Shown piece after piece: positions 1-9,292 of a DNA stretch of 64,000 bases. A program made the position numbers and the translations under genes. Numbering within the stretch: the stretch's first letter is position 1; each line of letters starts with the position of its first letter. The notes beneath the pieces were generated by a model that saw only the letters and a program-made list of their open reading frames with translations, searched no databases and was not told where the DNA came from. The stretch covers positions 42,582 through 106,581 of the forward strand of contig NZ_RWKW01000005.1 of assembly GCF_003970795.1 (NCBI RefSeq), given 5' to 3'. This stretch comes from Aquibium carbonis (GTDB taxonomy: Bacteria > Pseudomonadota > Alphaproteobacteria > Rhizobiales > Rhizobiaceae).

Positions 1-550
1 CGTGCTCGCCTATGTGGCGCAGCAGGCGGTCGAGGTTCACCAATGGCTGCGACCCGACGAGATGCTGACAGGGCTTGGACTGGCGGAAACCACGCCCGGG
101 CCACTGATCCTCGTGCTTCTGTTCGTGGGCGGACTTGGCGGCGCGCGGCTGTCTGGACTCGAGCCCATGCTGGGCGCAATGGCTGGTGCGCTGGTGACAC
201 TGTGGTTCACCTTCGTACCATGCTTCCTCTGGATTTTCGCTGGCGCGCCCTATGTCGAGACAGTGCGCAACGTGCGATGGCTCGCGGCCGCTCTGGCGGC
301 GGTGACGGCAGCCGTGGTGGGCGTCATCGCCAACCTCGCGGTGTGGTTCGCGCTGCACGTACTGTTTCGGCAAATGGACGAAATCTCGATGGGGGCGGTC
401 TCGCTACCGGCGCCTGCTCTGTCCAGCTTCGATCCCGCTGCCGCCGTCATTGCAGTCGCGGCCGGGGTGGCGCTGCTGCGATATCATGCCAATCTGATTG
501 GCGTGCTCGGATTGTCGGCGGCGGCAGGCGTCCTGTTCGTCCTCACGTGA
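1..550 (+). CDS. chrA: chromate transporter, C-terminal part (partial)
   Basis: The frame is open from the window edge, so the N-terminal part lies outside. The visible 180 or so residues are very hydrophobic, with about five membrane segments. They carry the 'ETTPGPL' stretch followed by a Gly-rich segment that is typical of ChrA/CHR-family chromate-sulfate antiporters, where it repeats in each half. What is seen corresponds to the C-terminal half of a two-domain ChrA. The likely role is chromate efflux across the inner membrane. The next gene runs towards it on the other strand, only 12 bases away, so the two are convergent. Confidence 0.8.
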   Translation, partial: VLAYVAQQAVEVHQWLRPDEMLTGLGLAETTPGPLILVLLFVGGLGGARLSGLEPMLGAMAGALVTLWFTFVPCFLWIFAGAPYVETVRNVRWLAAALAAVTAAVVGVIANLAVWFALHVLFRQMDEISMGAVSLPAPALSSFDPAAAVIAVAAGVALLRYHANLIGVLGLSAAAGVLFVLT

Positions 551-562
551 GGCTGGTAGCGA

Positions 563-1780
563 TCAGGATCCATTGGTGCCGGTCTGTCCCTCGCGATGCA
601 CGCCTTTACCCGCAGCCTTGGCCAGATAAAGTGCCTGATCTGCCCGATCGAGCAGATCCTGTGGCTGCTCGCCCGGTTCCGCGGCAATGACGCTGCCGAC
701 GCTCCCACCGACGCGGATGAGTTGGCCGGTTCCTATGTCGAACGGCCGCGAAATCGCGGCGATCAGTCGCGACGCGACGAAGGCCGCCTCTGCCGCCGAC
801 GTGTCGGGCAAGAGAAAAACGAACTCGTCGCCGCCGACCCGACAGGCGATGTCTCGGTCGCGGATGGACTGGATCACTCGTCCCGCTACGGCGCGCAGAA
901 GCGCGTCACCGGCGGCATGGCCATGCTGGTCGTTGACCGCTTTGAAGCCATCGAGATCAAGGCAGAGAACCGCGAAGGGAGGCGTGCCCGGAGTCCTGGC
1001 CATGCGCTCGCAAAGCTCGGCGAGACGCTCCTCCAGATGGATCCGGTTGGGCAGTTCTGTTAACCGGTCCGTGCGTGCAGCGATATGATTGGTCTGCTCG
1101 GCATTGATCATGCGCAGCATGATGTCATGGTTCTGGAACATGACGAGCACCATGCCTCCCGTCAGAAGCGTCGCCATGACGAACACGAGGAGCATCTCTG
1201 GCGCATTGAAAAGATAGAGGCCGAGCCCGAAGGGCAGCCCCGCCAGCACCATCGCGATCATTCCGAAGCGGGGAAGTGGGGCATTGCGGGAGGCAATGTT
1301 GCCGACGGCTCCGGCTGTGTTGATGGCTGCCATTACAATGAGAAGATCATTGCCGGTGGCAGCGCAGGCGAACTGCCCGAGCCCATAGATCAGCGCCCAG
1401 CCCATCCCGAAGTAAACGAGCGATGTGTAGCTTTTAAGCCGCTCGTGCTCGGGCTTTGCAGCAATCTTGTCGAGGCTCCTGTACCGGCCGATAAACAGAA
1501 ACAGTTCGGTCGCGATCCAGACGATGGGCCACAACGCTCCCGTGATCACCAGTGCGGCGATTCCGGTGACCAATGATGTGAGCATACCGAACAGGACTGG
1601 CAGCCGCCGCTCGAACATGCTGCGGAACAGCCGTTCGCGGATTTCGGGACTGTCGAGCCGGCTGGGGGTCGACATCCAGAAGAAGATTCTCCAGGACGGA
1701 CCCGTGCCGCTCCCGAATGTGTTTGGCGCCCGATCCGCACGGGGTTCCAGTCCAAAGCTGTTTCGAAACCGGTGCAGCAT
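563..1780 (-). CDS. membrane-anchored diguanylate cyclase (GGDEF)
   Basis: 405 residues. The N-terminal half (about 55-225) holds roughly six hydrophobic segments, forming a membrane sensor module of no recognised family. The C-terminal half is a GGDEF domain with an intact 'GGDEF' active site near residue 315, preceded five residues upstream by an RxxD inhibitory I-site ('RDRD'). It should therefore make cyclic di-GMP and be product-inhibited. No EAL domain follows. It lies between chrA (convergent) and prs (same strand, 85 bases upstream), and no functional link to either is evident. Confidence 0.9.
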   Translation of the reverse strand: MLHRFRNSFGLEPRADRAPNTFGSGTGPSWRIFFWMSTPSRLDSPEIRERLFRSMFERRLPVLFGMLTSLVTGIAALVITGALWPIVWIATELFLFIGRYRSLDKIAAKPEHERLKSYTSLVYFGMGWALIYGLGQFACAATGNDLLIVMAAINTAGAVGNIASRNAPLPRFGMIAMVLAGLPFGLGLYLFNAPEMLLVFVMATLLTGGMVLVMFQNHDIMLRMINAEQTNHIAARTDRLTELPNRIHLEERLAELCERMARTPGTPPFAVLCLDLDGFKAVNDQHGHAAGDALLRAVAGRVIQSIRDRDIACRVGGDEFVFLLPDTSAAEAAFVASRLIAAISRPFDIGTGQLIRVGGSVGSVIAAEPGEQPQDLLDRADQALYLAKAAGKGVHREGQTGTNGS

Positions 1781-1865
1781 GCCCCAAAGCTAGGGCAAAT
1801 GTGTAAATGAACTCGCTTAGGCGCATCCTAAAAATGCGGTTAACCATGGCGACGAACAACGGCAT

Positions 1866-2798
1866 TCAGTCGAAAAGGCTGGAAACCGATTTTTCCGTCG
1901 CGGTGCGGGAGATAGCCTCGCCGATCAGGTCGGCGATCGACACGACGCGGATGTTCGATGCGGCTTCGACGCCGGAGGTAGGCTGGATCGAATCCGTTAT
2001 CACAAGTTCCTTCAGCTTAGACGACGCTATGCGAGCGACAGCTCCACCCGAGAGCACGCCATGGGTGATGTAAGCGGTCACGCTGGTTGCGCCGTTGGCC
2101 AGAAGAGCGTCTGCAGCGTTGCAGAGCGTGCCGCCCGAATCGACGATGTCGTCGATCAGTAGGCAGTCCTTGCCGTTCACGTCGCCGATGATGTTCATGA
2201 CCTCAGATTCGCCCGGCCGCTCGCGGCGTTTGTCGACGATGGCCAGCAGGGTCTCCACCCGTTTCGCCAACGCGCGGGCACGGACCACACCGCCCACATC
2301 CGGCGACACAACCACCACGTTGGAGGTCTGGTAGTTCGCCTTCACGTCACGAACCAGCACCGGCAGCGCGAAGAGGTTGTCGGTCGGAATGTCGAAGAAG
2401 CCTTGGATCTGCCCCGCATGGAGATCGAGCGTCAGGACACGGTCGGCACCCGAGCGGGTGATGAGGTTGGCGACCAGCTTGGCCGAGATCGGCGTGCGGC
2501 CAGAGGCACGCCTGTCTTGGCGTGCATAGCCAAAATAGGGGATCACTGCGGTAATGCGGCGTGCAGACGACCGACGGAACGCGTCGATCATGATCAACAG
2601 TTCCATAAGATGGTCATTGGCCGGGTAGGAGGTCGACTGGAGGATGAACACGTCCTCGCCGCGGACGTTCTCCTGAATCTCGACGAAGATTTCCTGGTCA
2701 GCGAAGCGGCGGACGCTCGCCCGCCCGAGGGGAATGTTCAGGTAGCGGGCGACGGCCTCGGCCAGCACCCGGTTCGAATTTCCCGCAAACAGTTTCAT
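1866..2798 (-). CDS. prs: ribose-phosphate pyrophosphokinase
   Basis: 310 residues, the full family length. It makes PRPP from ribose 5-phosphate and ATP for nucleotide, histidine and tryptophan synthesis. It has the PRPP-binding signature 'DDIVDSGGT', the '[11 protein letters not shown]' stretch and an N-terminal 'FAGNSN' start typical of PrsA. The ATG start gives the standard N-terminus. A 128-base gap with a 15-base palindrome separates it from the upstream lipoprotein gene, so it probably has its own promoter. Confidence 0.97.
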   Translation of the reverse strand: MKLFAGNSNRVLAEAVARYLNIPLGRASVRRFADQEIFVEIQENVRGEDVFILQSTSYPANDHLMELLIMIDAFRRSSARRITAVIPYFGYARQDRRASGRTPISAKLVANLITRSGADRVLTLDLHAGQIQGFFDIPTDNLFALPVLVRDVKANYQTSNVVVVSPDVGGVVRARALAKRVETLLAIVDKRRERPGESEVMNIIGDVNGKDCLLIDDIVDSGGTLCNAADALLANGATSVTAYITHGVLSGGAVARIASSKLKELVITDSIQPTSGVEAASNIRVVSIADLIGEAISRTATEKSVSSLFD

Positions 2799-2863
2799 GC
2801 AGTTTCCCCGGCTGACGCCACGCGCGGATCGTGAGGCGGCTTTTAGCGCCTGACCGCGCTATT

Positions 2864-2878
2864 GCAAGCGCCGCTTGC
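2864..2878. repeat. 15-base palindrome in the prs leader
   Basis: GCAAGCG-C-CGCTTGC is a perfect 7-bp inverted repeat around one base. It lies 66-80 bases upstream of the prs start codon. No T-run follows on either strand, so it is a poor intrinsic terminator. An operator or a leader hairpin is possible. Confidence 0.4.
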
Positions 2879-2926
2879 GCATATAGGCCGCTATTCCCAA
2901 GAAAGGGTTTCACGAGCCTGTGGCCA

Positions 2927-3466
2927 TCACCCGCTCCTCGACGTCGACCATGACGCGATATCTGCGATGGTGCGCGCCGCGATCTGCTCCATGGTGGCGC
3001 CCGGGACCGCACTCCAAGGGTCTGCTCCGGCCTTCCCGGCGATGCGCTCCTGGCCCTGGATCCGATGAAGTCTGGTTCCCTTTGCGTCGACCACGTCCCA
3101 GACGAAGATAACGAGGGTATCGTTCCCGTCCGCGATCGCCGACAGGTAGCCCTTGACGATGAAATCTCCCGGCATGCCTCCGGGCGCGACGATCTCGATG
3201 CCTCGCTCGGCAGCCAGTTGCGAAAGGCGCCGCGACAGCGGGGTCGCGGCGGCGAGAGTGGGGCCCACCACCGGGGCGAACTCCATCCGCAAACTTGAGC
3301 TGGTGACGGCCGGGACTGTGGCTCTCGCGCCTTGGTCCGGCTGCGCGGGCGTGGAAGCGGCCTGACCCCCGAAGAGCGCGCGTGGATCCAGCGCCTCGGA
3401 CGTGCTGCAGGCGGAAAACGCGAAGCAGGCGATCAGGACCGCATGTCGCAGCGCCGCTGCACGCAT
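2927..3466 (-). CDS. putative lipoprotein, unknown function
   Basis: About 179 residues. It starts with a short basic region, a hydrophobic stretch and a lipobox ending 'FSAC', so it is probably lipidated and membrane-attached. The ATG at 3466 is preferred to a GTG six bases upstream because the GGGAGAG ribosome-binding sequence is better spaced from it. The mature part begins with a Pro/Ala/Thr-rich linker, then a domain of about 110 residues with alternating hydrophobic strands ('DTLVIFVWDVVDAKG'). I do not recognise the family. It is transcribed in the same direction as prs. Confidence 0.7.
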   Translation of the reverse strand: MRAAALRHAVLIACFAFSACSTSEALDPRALFGGQAASTPAQPDQGARATVPAVTSSSLRMEFAPVVGPTLAAATPLSRRLSQLAAERGIEIVAPGGMPGDFIVKGYLSAIADGNDTLVIFVWDVVDAKGTRLHRIQGQERIAGKAGADPWSAVPGATMEQIAARTIADIASWSTSRSG

Positions 3467-3519
3467 CTCCACGCTCTCCCTTTGCCGACCCTCTACTCGC
3501 GTGTTCCGGACTTATGCTT

Positions 3520-4671
3520 TCATCGCACGATCAAGTCCAGATCATGGCGCGATAGCGGCTTGGCCTCGCCCTCGGTCGTCAGGTAGGTGCGGCCGAGCGT
3601 CATTGCCGTCTCGGTTTCGGAATCCATGATGATCATGTGAGCAAACAGGGTCATGTCGGGCGCGATCGGCTCCGGATTGCCAGCAAAGAACATCGGCATG
3701 TCCATCCACGATGGCGTGAAGCGCGCGCCGAGCGAATAGCCGCAGGCGTTGAGACGGTGGCGGGTCAGCCCATGCGCCTCCATCACGCGCGCATGCGCGT
3801 CGAAGACATCGCCGAAGGTCTTGCCCGGCACCATCGCGGTCTCGACCGCTACGAGCGCGTCCCGCGCGGCCTCGAAGAGCTCCTGGTGGCGCTTTGACAC
3901 CTTGCCGAGCACCACGGTGCGCATCATCGCCGCATGATAGTGGTGGAACACTCCGGCCCATTCGAGCGTCAGCTGATCGTTCTTGTTGAGCTTGCGGCGG
4001 CCGGCCTTGTAGCGACAGAGCAGAGCATCGGGTCCGGATCCGATGATGAACTCGTTGGCGGGATAATCACCGCCGCCTTCGAAAATCGCGCCTTGCATGG
4101 CCGCGAGAATTTTGCCCTCGTCGCCGCCCTGCTTGATCAGCGGGAGCGCGGCGTCGAGAGCGTCGTCTGCCAGAGCGGCCGCCCGCGTCGTCTTCACGAT
4201 CTCGGCCGGGCTCTTGAACAGCCGAAGCCTGGGAATGACGTTCGACGAATCGAGAATCTTGCCGAAGGTCTGGAGTTGCTCGTCGAGACGTCGGCCGTTG
4301 AAGGCCGTGAGACCGTGCGTGTCATATTCGACGCCGATCTGACAGCCAAGCAGGTCGAGGTCGTTGAGCAGGTTGCGCAGGTCCACGGCGGGGTTTGCGC
4401 CAGCACGGTCCGTCCACAACCGGACGTCTTCGATGGTGGAGGTGTGGCGCGCCTGGCGAAGGTCGGCCGAGCGCGTCAGCAGCACCATCGTTCCGTCTGC
4501 CTTCACCACGAGGCACTGGAAGAAGCAGAATCCGAAGGTGTCGTATCCGGTTAGCCAGTACATGCTTTCCTGGGCGAACAGCAGCATGGCGTCCAGCTTG
4601 CGGTCGGCCATCTCGATGACGAGCCGGTCGCGCCTGGCGTCGAACTCTGTTCGTTCGAAGTGAAGCGCCAT
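3520..4671 (-). CDS. M24 family (creatinase/aminopeptidase P fold) protein
   Basis: 383 residues from 'MALHFERTEF'. The reading frame is open further upstream, but that part is pgeF DNA. An N-terminal creatinase-type domain is followed by a pita-bread M24 domain. Usual M24 enzymes hold two metals with Asp-Asp-His-Glu-Glu, but here the region equivalent to DxG...YxxDxTR reads 'EWAGVFHHYHAAMMRT', so both Asp positions appear replaced. This resembles creatinase- and ectoine-hydrolase-like members more than Pro-peptidases. The start overlaps the pgeF stop by one base (TGATG), implying translational coupling. Substrate unknown. Confidence 0.85.
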   Translation of the reverse strand: MALHFERTEFDARRDRLVIEMADRKLDAMLLFAQESMYWLTGYDTFGFCFFQCLVVKADGTMVLLTRSADLRQARHTSTIEDVRLWTDRAGANPAVDLRNLLNDLDLLGCQIGVEYDTHGLTAFNGRRLDEQLQTFGKILDSSNVIPRLRLFKSPAEIVKTTRAAALADDALDAALPLIKQGGDEGKILAAMQGAIFEGGGDYPANEFIIGSGPDALLCRYKAGRRKLNKNDQLTLEWAGVFHHYHAAMMRTVVLGKVSKRHQELFEAARDALVAVETAMVPGKTFGDVFDAHARVMEAHGLTRHRLNACGYSLGARFTPSWMDMPMFFAGNPEPIAPDMTLFAHMIIMDSETETAMTLGRTYLTTEGEAKPLSRHDLDLIVR

Positions 4672-5462
4672 CAGATATCCTCCATGACGATTGCCGATAT
4701 CTGCCGCCCGTAGTCGGGTTCGGCACGGTGTGTGGTGCGCCGATACGAAAAGAAGCTCTCCTCGTCGGCGTAAGTGCAGCGGCCAAGCTGTGAAGCCTGG
4801 ACGCCTGCCTTGAGAAGGCGATCGACGGTGTAGCCATTCAGATCGAAAAGGGAATGCCCTGACCGCGACGCGGGTGTGAACCACCGTTCGTTATCTGCAT
4901 CGGCTGCAACGAAGCGGGCCACGAATTCCGGCCCGACCTCGTAGTTGTCCTGGCTGATCGAGGGGCCGAGAACGGCCACTATGCTGCCGGGGTCGGCACC
5001 GAGTCGGGTCATCGCCTCGACAGTCGCCTCGAGGACGCCGTCGAGCGCACCCTTCCATCCGGCATGGGCCGCGCCGACCACCCGCGCGCGCGCATCCGCG
5101 AAAAGCACCGGGCCGCAATCGGCAGCCAGGACGCCCAGCGCGAGGCCTGGCCGGTCGGTGACCACCGCGTCCGCCTTCGGGCGTTCCGTCCAAGGCTTGG
5201 TGACAACGACAGCGTAGGGGGAATGCACTTGATGCGGCGTACACAGTCGCTGCGGCGTGACGCCAAGATGAGCCGCCACGCGGGCGCGATTCTCCAGTAC
5301 GGCTGCCCGTTCGTCCTTGGAGCCCAACCCAACGTTCAGTCCGCGATATAGACCTTCCGAGACGCCTCCATGGCGAGTGAAGAAGCCATGGTGAACGCCG
5401 CCAGATGCGACCGAGTCGAGCGCTGGAGACCGGAGCGGAGCCGGCCGCTCTTCCTTTGACAT
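4671..5462 (-). CDS. pgeF: peptidoglycan editing factor PgeF
   Basis: 263 residues of the multicopper-oxidase-like YfiH/PgeF family, a cytoplasmic zinc hydrolase that removes wrongly incorporated amino acids from muropeptide precursors. The His-Cys-His metal site is visible as 'HQVHS', 'AADCGPVLFAD' and 'AAHAGWKG'. The GFFTRHGGVSEG N-terminus is typical. In related genomes it lies beside lgt and midA. Here those genes continue the same strand at 6.5-8.5 kb but are separated by a gene on the opposite strand. It is coupled to the M24 gene through a one-base stop/start overlap. Confidence 0.93.
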   Translation of the reverse strand: MSKEERPAPLRSPALDSVASGGVHHGFFTRHGGVSEGLYRGLNVGLGSKDERAAVLENRARVAAHLGVTPQRLCTPHQVHSPYAVVVTKPWTERPKADAVVTDRPGLALGVLAADCGPVLFADARARVVGAAHAGWKGALDGVLEATVEAMTRLGADPGSIVAVLGPSISQDNYEVGPEFVARFVAADADNERWFTPASRSGHSLFDLNGYTVDRLLKAGVQASQLGRCTYADEESFFSYRRTTHRAEPDYGRQISAIVMEDI

Positions 5463-5630
5463 GCTCGTCCTGTTGACTGTTTCCCTCGACGCGAATGGTG
5501 GGGCAGGGGGGTGGCCAAGTCAATGCAAGGCAGGTCGGCCACAGGTTGACGCCGCGCCAACGGGGAATGAGCTTGCCTCTCGTTCGAGTACCATCCTACG
5601 CTGGCATCCTTGAAAATCCAGAGCCGCCGC

Positions 5631-6506
5631 ATGTCGAGCATCGTCCACGGGCTGAACGCCAACCGCGCCGTGCGCGGGTTGAAGAACCTACGAAATGCGT
5701 TTGTCGACAACCGGTTTCGGTCGAAGGGGCACGAGGCTATCGCCCCCTTCCTCGCCGCCCTGCCGGATCGCAGCCAAGAGCGAATCTGCTTCGCCATCGC
5801 CTTCAACTCGCCGTGGGTGATCGACATTCTTGGCGCAGCCTGGGCAAGGCAGTGCCCGCATACGCCACTTGCCATCATCGACAATTCTTCCTCGTCCATG
5901 GCCCGTGGCGACATCGAGCACGTCTGCTTTTGGCGAGGCCTTCCCTACTTGGCGTTGCCGGCCAATCCGGAGTGGAGCCCAAACCGCTCGCACGGCATCG
6001 CCATGAACTGGGTCTACTACAATATCGTGCGCCGGTTCGTCCCATTGAGCTTCGGCTTTGTCGACCACGACTGTTTTCCGCTCCGACCAGCCGATCCAAT
6101 GTCTGCAATGGCAGACAAGTGGGTGAGAGGACGCCGTCAGGCCGGGCGCGGAGACGCGTGGTCTCTTTGGGCAGGCTTCTGCTTCTTCCGCACCGAACCC
6201 ACGTTGAACCTTGCCATCGACTTCAAGCATCGCATCGAACACGGCCTCGACACGGGTGGTGGAAACTGGGGAGCATTTTATCGCACGCTGTCGGCTCGGG
6301 AGGTGGAGGCCGTTTCGGTAGGGCAGATCGACTTTCCGGTCGGGAACCACTCCGCAACGCATCGATATCTGGACAATTCCTTCGTCCATCTTGGGGGCGC
6401 GTCATATCGCTATTCTGCTGAAAAGGCGGAGTTGCGCTCTCGGCTCGCGGCCTACATCTGGCGTCAGCACCTAGCTGAGGATCAGCCGGTCTTGGCCTTG
6501 CCATGA
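5631..6506 (+). CDS. putative GT-A type glycosyltransferase
   Basis: About 291 residues from ATG 5631. A TTG at 5610 would add seven residues, and neither start has a clear ribosome-binding site. No named family is certain. The 'LAIIDNSSSS' strand and the acidic 'GFVDHDCFPL' motif, a DxD-like metal/nucleotide-sugar site near residue 150, suggest a GT-A fold glycosyltransferase. No signal peptide or membrane segment is seen. It stands alone on the + strand between pgeF and midA, dividing an otherwise co-directional block. Confidence 0.7.
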   Translation: MSSIVHGLNANRAVRGLKNLRNAFVDNRFRSKGHEAIAPFLAALPDRSQERICFAIAFNSPWVIDILGAAWARQCPHTPLAIIDNSSSSMARGDIEHVCFWRGLPYLALPANPEWSPNRSHGIAMNWVYYNIVRRFVPLSFGFVDHDCFPLRPADPMSAMADKWVRGRRQAGRGDAWSLWAGFCFFRTEPTLNLAIDFKHRIEHGLDTGGGNWGAFYRTLSAREVEAVSVGQIDFPVGNHSATHRYLDNSFVHLGGASYRYSAEKAELRSRLAAYIWRQHLAEDQPVLALP

Positions 6507-6553
6507 GACCGGCGCGTGTAAAAAGGAGAACGCGAAGCCTTAACAAGGCCGGA

Positions 6554-7615
6554 TCAGCGGGCATGAGGGGTTACCAGCAGGACCTTGAACAATTCGCCCA
6601 TGGCGGTGGAGCCGGCAAGCCGCTGAGCTTCTCCCGCAATTCTGTCGCGCTCGTCTTCGCTCTTGCCGACCGATAGAGCCTCCACGCGCTCAGCGAGCCC
6701 CATGGCCAGAAGGAAATCGCGCTGCGTTGCCGTCTGGATCGACAGCCCGCTCTGCTCGGCGATCCTGCCGAGGCGGTGGAAATCGACGTGGCTCGTCAGG
6801 TCAGCTTCGCCGGGGTGGTCTAGCACGCCGTCTGGGGCGTGCCGACGCACGGCCTGGAGCGTATCGCCGAGACCCGGTTCGAGGTGGCCGTAATCGAAGA
6901 ACAGCGCCGCCCCGCCGAAACGCGCGATCCGGTCCGCCGCCGTCTGCATGAAGGCCTCACGGGCGGGAGCCAACTCCGCGACCGTGCCGTCGAGAACGCT
7001 GTCGGCGCCCGGCGGCAGCAGGAACGGGTCGGCCGTTCCAGCGCCGAGCATGAAGCGCAGGCCACCGGCCTCGTCGAGGCCGATACAGCGTTCCAGCCAG
7101 CGTCCACCTTGCTTGACGTACTGGCGCACTGGGAGCGCGTCGAAGATCTCGTTGCCGACAATGATCGTCGGCAGGTCGGGAAGCTGCTCGAGCCGTTCGT
7201 GCCACTCGAAGCGTCCGGGCGCCGGCGCGAGCGTCTGGCGCTGAACCTCGCTCAGGCGCGGACTGGACTCGACAAGGGCAAAGCGGGTTCGTTCGACGAA
7301 TGCGCGGTCGAACTGCGCGAGCGTGCGCACCATGTCCTTCATCAGCGTTCCCCGGCCGGGGCCGAGCTCGGCAACGCAGGCCTCCGGCGGGCTGCCCGCC
7401 GCCTGCCAGGCCATGTAGACCCAAACAGCCACCAGTTCGCCGAACATCTGGCTCACCTCGGGCGCGGTGGTGAAGTCACCTGCCGACCCGAAGGGCTCGC
7501 GCGTCGTGTAGTAGCCATGCTCGGGGTCGAAAAGGCAGAGCGCCATATACTCGGCGATGCCGATCGGACCCGCCTGCGCGACGAGCGCTGCAATCTTCTC
7601 GCCCAAAGGTGTCAT
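6554..7615 (-). CDS. SAM-dependent methyltransferase, MidA/NDUFAF7 family
   Basis: 353 residues, full length for the DUF185 family, whose mitochondrial member NDUFAF7 methylates an arginine of a complex I subunit. The SAM-binding motif 'ELGPGRGTLMKDMVR' and the family signature 'FTTAPEVSQMFGE' are clear. In rhizobia this gene normally sits between lgt and pgeF. It starts 25 bases after the lgt stop, so the two are probably co-transcribed. The bacterial substrate is not established from sequence. Confidence 0.92.
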   Translation of the reverse strand: MTPLGEKIAALVAQAGPIGIAEYMALCLFDPEHGYYTTREPFGSAGDFTTAPEVSQMFGELVAVWVYMAWQAAGSPPEACVAELGPGRGTLMKDMVRTLAQFDRAFVERTRFALVESSPRLSEVQRQTLAPAPGRFEWHERLEQLPDLPTIIVGNEIFDALPVRQYVKQGGRWLERCIGLDEAGGLRFMLGAGTADPFLLPPGADSVLDGTVAELAPAREAFMQTAADRIARFGGAALFFDYGHLEPGLGDTLQAVRRHAPDGVLDHPGEADLTSHVDFHRLGRIAEQSGLSIQTATQRDFLLAMGLAERVEALSVGKSEDERDRIAGEAQRLAGSTAMGELFKVLLVTPHAR

Positions 7616-7640
7616 GCCTAGGCCTCAGCGCAGAACGGAT

Positions 7641-8513
7641 TCACGCGGCGGCGCGGCGAGCGCGCGACATCGCCCAGATGCCGACGAGAACCATCGGCAC
7701 CGAGAGCACCATGCCCATGGTCATCCACCCCCCGAATAGGTAGCCGAGCTGGGCATCGGGTTCGCGATAGAACTCCACGACGATGCGCGATAGGCCATAT
7801 CCTGCCACGAACGCGCCGGCCACGAAGCCGGGGTTCTTCAGCTTCCTGAAGCCGTGGGTGAGGATACGCAGCACGATCAGCAGCAGCAGCCCCTCAAGAG
7901 CTGCCTCGTAGAGTTGGCTCGGGTGGCGCGGTTCCGGACCGCCATTCGGGAAGACGAAGGCCCATGCAACGTTGGTCGCGCGACCCCAGAGCTCGGAGTT
8001 GATGAAATTGGCGAGGCGCACGAGACCGAGGCCGACGGGCACGCCGGCCGCCACGACGTCGAACAGACTCCAGACGCTGGCGCCGCGCGAACGGGCAAAG
8101 AGGATCATGGCGATTGTGGTGCCGAGGAAGCCGCCATGAAAAGACATGCCGCCCTCCCAGACGGCCAGGATCGCCAGAGGCGTCTCGATATAGCGGGCGA
8201 GATCGTAGAACAGGATGTACCCGATCCGTCCCCCGAGCACGATGCCCGCCGCCGCCCAGATGATGAAGTCGTCGAGATCGTCGGGCTTGAGCGGCGCCTG
8301 TCCGCCTCTCCAAAGGTTCGAATTGGCCAGCAGCCGCCTGCCATACCACCAGGCGAACAGGATGCCGACGACGTAGCCCAAGCCGTACCAATGGACGGCG
8401 AGCGGCCCGACCTGAACGATCACCGGGTCAATATCGGGGAAGGGAAGTGCCGCGAGCGGCAAAAGTAGGTGTTCCAAGGGCCTGTCCGGAGCTTGTTGCG
8501 GCGCGCGGACCAT
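7641..8513 (-). CDS. lgt: prolipoprotein diacylglyceryl transferase
   Basis: 290 residues with about seven membrane segments. It transfers diacylglycerol from phosphatidylglycerol to the lipobox Cys of prolipoproteins. The Lgt signature appears as '[14 protein letters not shown]', with the important Arg kept but the leading Gly replaced. Further conserved stretches are 'HGGFLG', 'RHPSQLYEA' and '[14 protein letters not shown]'. The ATG at 8513 gives about 12 extra residues; a TTG at 8477 ([13 protein letters not shown]) fits family N-termini better and may be the true start. Confidence 0.95.
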   Translation of the reverse strand: MVRAPQQAPDRPLEHLLLPLAALPFPDIDPVIVQVGPLAVHWYGLGYVVGILFAWWYGRRLLANSNLWRGGQAPLKPDDLDDFIIWAAAGIVLGGRIGYILFYDLARYIETPLAILAVWEGGMSFHGGFLGTTIAMILFARSRGASVWSLFDVVAAGVPVGLGLVRLANFINSELWGRATNVAWAFVFPNGGPEPRHPSQLYEAALEGLLLLIVLRILTHGFRKLKNPGFVAGAFVAGYGLSRIVVEFYREPDAQLGYLFGGWMTMGMVLSVPMVLVGIWAMSRARRAAA

Positions 8514-8680
8514 GGTCGAAGCCGGGCGGAAAGGTCAAGCCGCTCCCCGCTATGACGTGGGGCGATCCGTAAGCGGATGTCCCGGCCGTCGCCGCGCGCT
8601 TGCAAAGCGGCGCCTCCGTGCCTAGTTCAGGTCATGCGGGCGTGTGTCGTGCCGCCGCATGAACAAAAGAGGCAGACGCC

Positions 8681-8971
8681 ATGACCACCGGACCGAACCG
8701 TATCCTCGACGATCTCGCCAAGCTGATGACGGACGCCGCCGGAGCAGCCCAAGGGGTGCGACGGGAAATGGAGACGGCCTTCCGGGCGCAGGCCGAACGC
8801 ATGCTGAACTCGATGGACATCGTCCAGCGCGAGGAATTCGAAGCCATGCGCGACATGGCGGTGAAGGCGCGGGCCGAAAACAAGAAACTCGCCGCACGTC
8901 TGGACGACCTCGAGGCGAAGCTGGCTTCGCTGTCCACCGCGTCGCCTGCCGAGGGCACGGCCGGCAAATAG
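8681..8971 (+). CDS. UbiK-family accessory factor (BMFP domain)
   Basis: 96 residues. Two amphipathic helices (about 5-45 and 50-85) match the BMFP/YqiC family. Its enterobacterial member UbiK assists aerobic ubiquinone synthesis, associates with membranes and forms coiled-coil trimers. The C-terminal helix ('ARAENKKLAARLDDLEAKLASL') has a heptad pattern. It is transcribed divergently from lgt, leaving a 167-base region for both promoters. Confidence 0.88.
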   Translation: MTTGPNRILDDLAKLMTDAAGAAQGVRREMETAFRAQAERMLNSMDIVQREEFEAMRDMAVKARAENKKLAARLDDLEAKLASLSTASPAEGTAGK

Positions 8972-9292
8972 GCGTTTGCAAGACCCACCGAGGTTGAATT
9001 CGGCATTCGACTATCCACAGGGTGCCAAGGCGAAAAGACGTTCGCGCTGAATCGCTTACACTGCGATGCAGCGAGCGTATCCACACCTCCGACGGTCAGG
9101 CGCGAAAAAACCGCTGGAACCGGGGCCTCGCATCAATACACTGAATCTACAGCATGATTCGTACATGCGCCGGGCAGGGGTGGCCCGGGTGGAGGTATGA
9201 CACCTTCTTTGTCCGTCCCAGTTTGTCGTTCGTGTCACGAGCGTTCCAGGTGGAGCGCGCGATAGGCGCTCCCATAGCCACAGGAAGCAAAC
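8972..9292. other. intergenic region, no gene seen
   Basis: 321 bases between the UbiK-like and YbjN genes. No credible ORF, tRNA or terminator hairpin with a T-run was found. A GC-rich palindromic stretch, GGGGTGGCCCGGGTGGAGG, lies around 9177. The 3' part probably holds the YbjN promoter. Confidence 0.4.
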
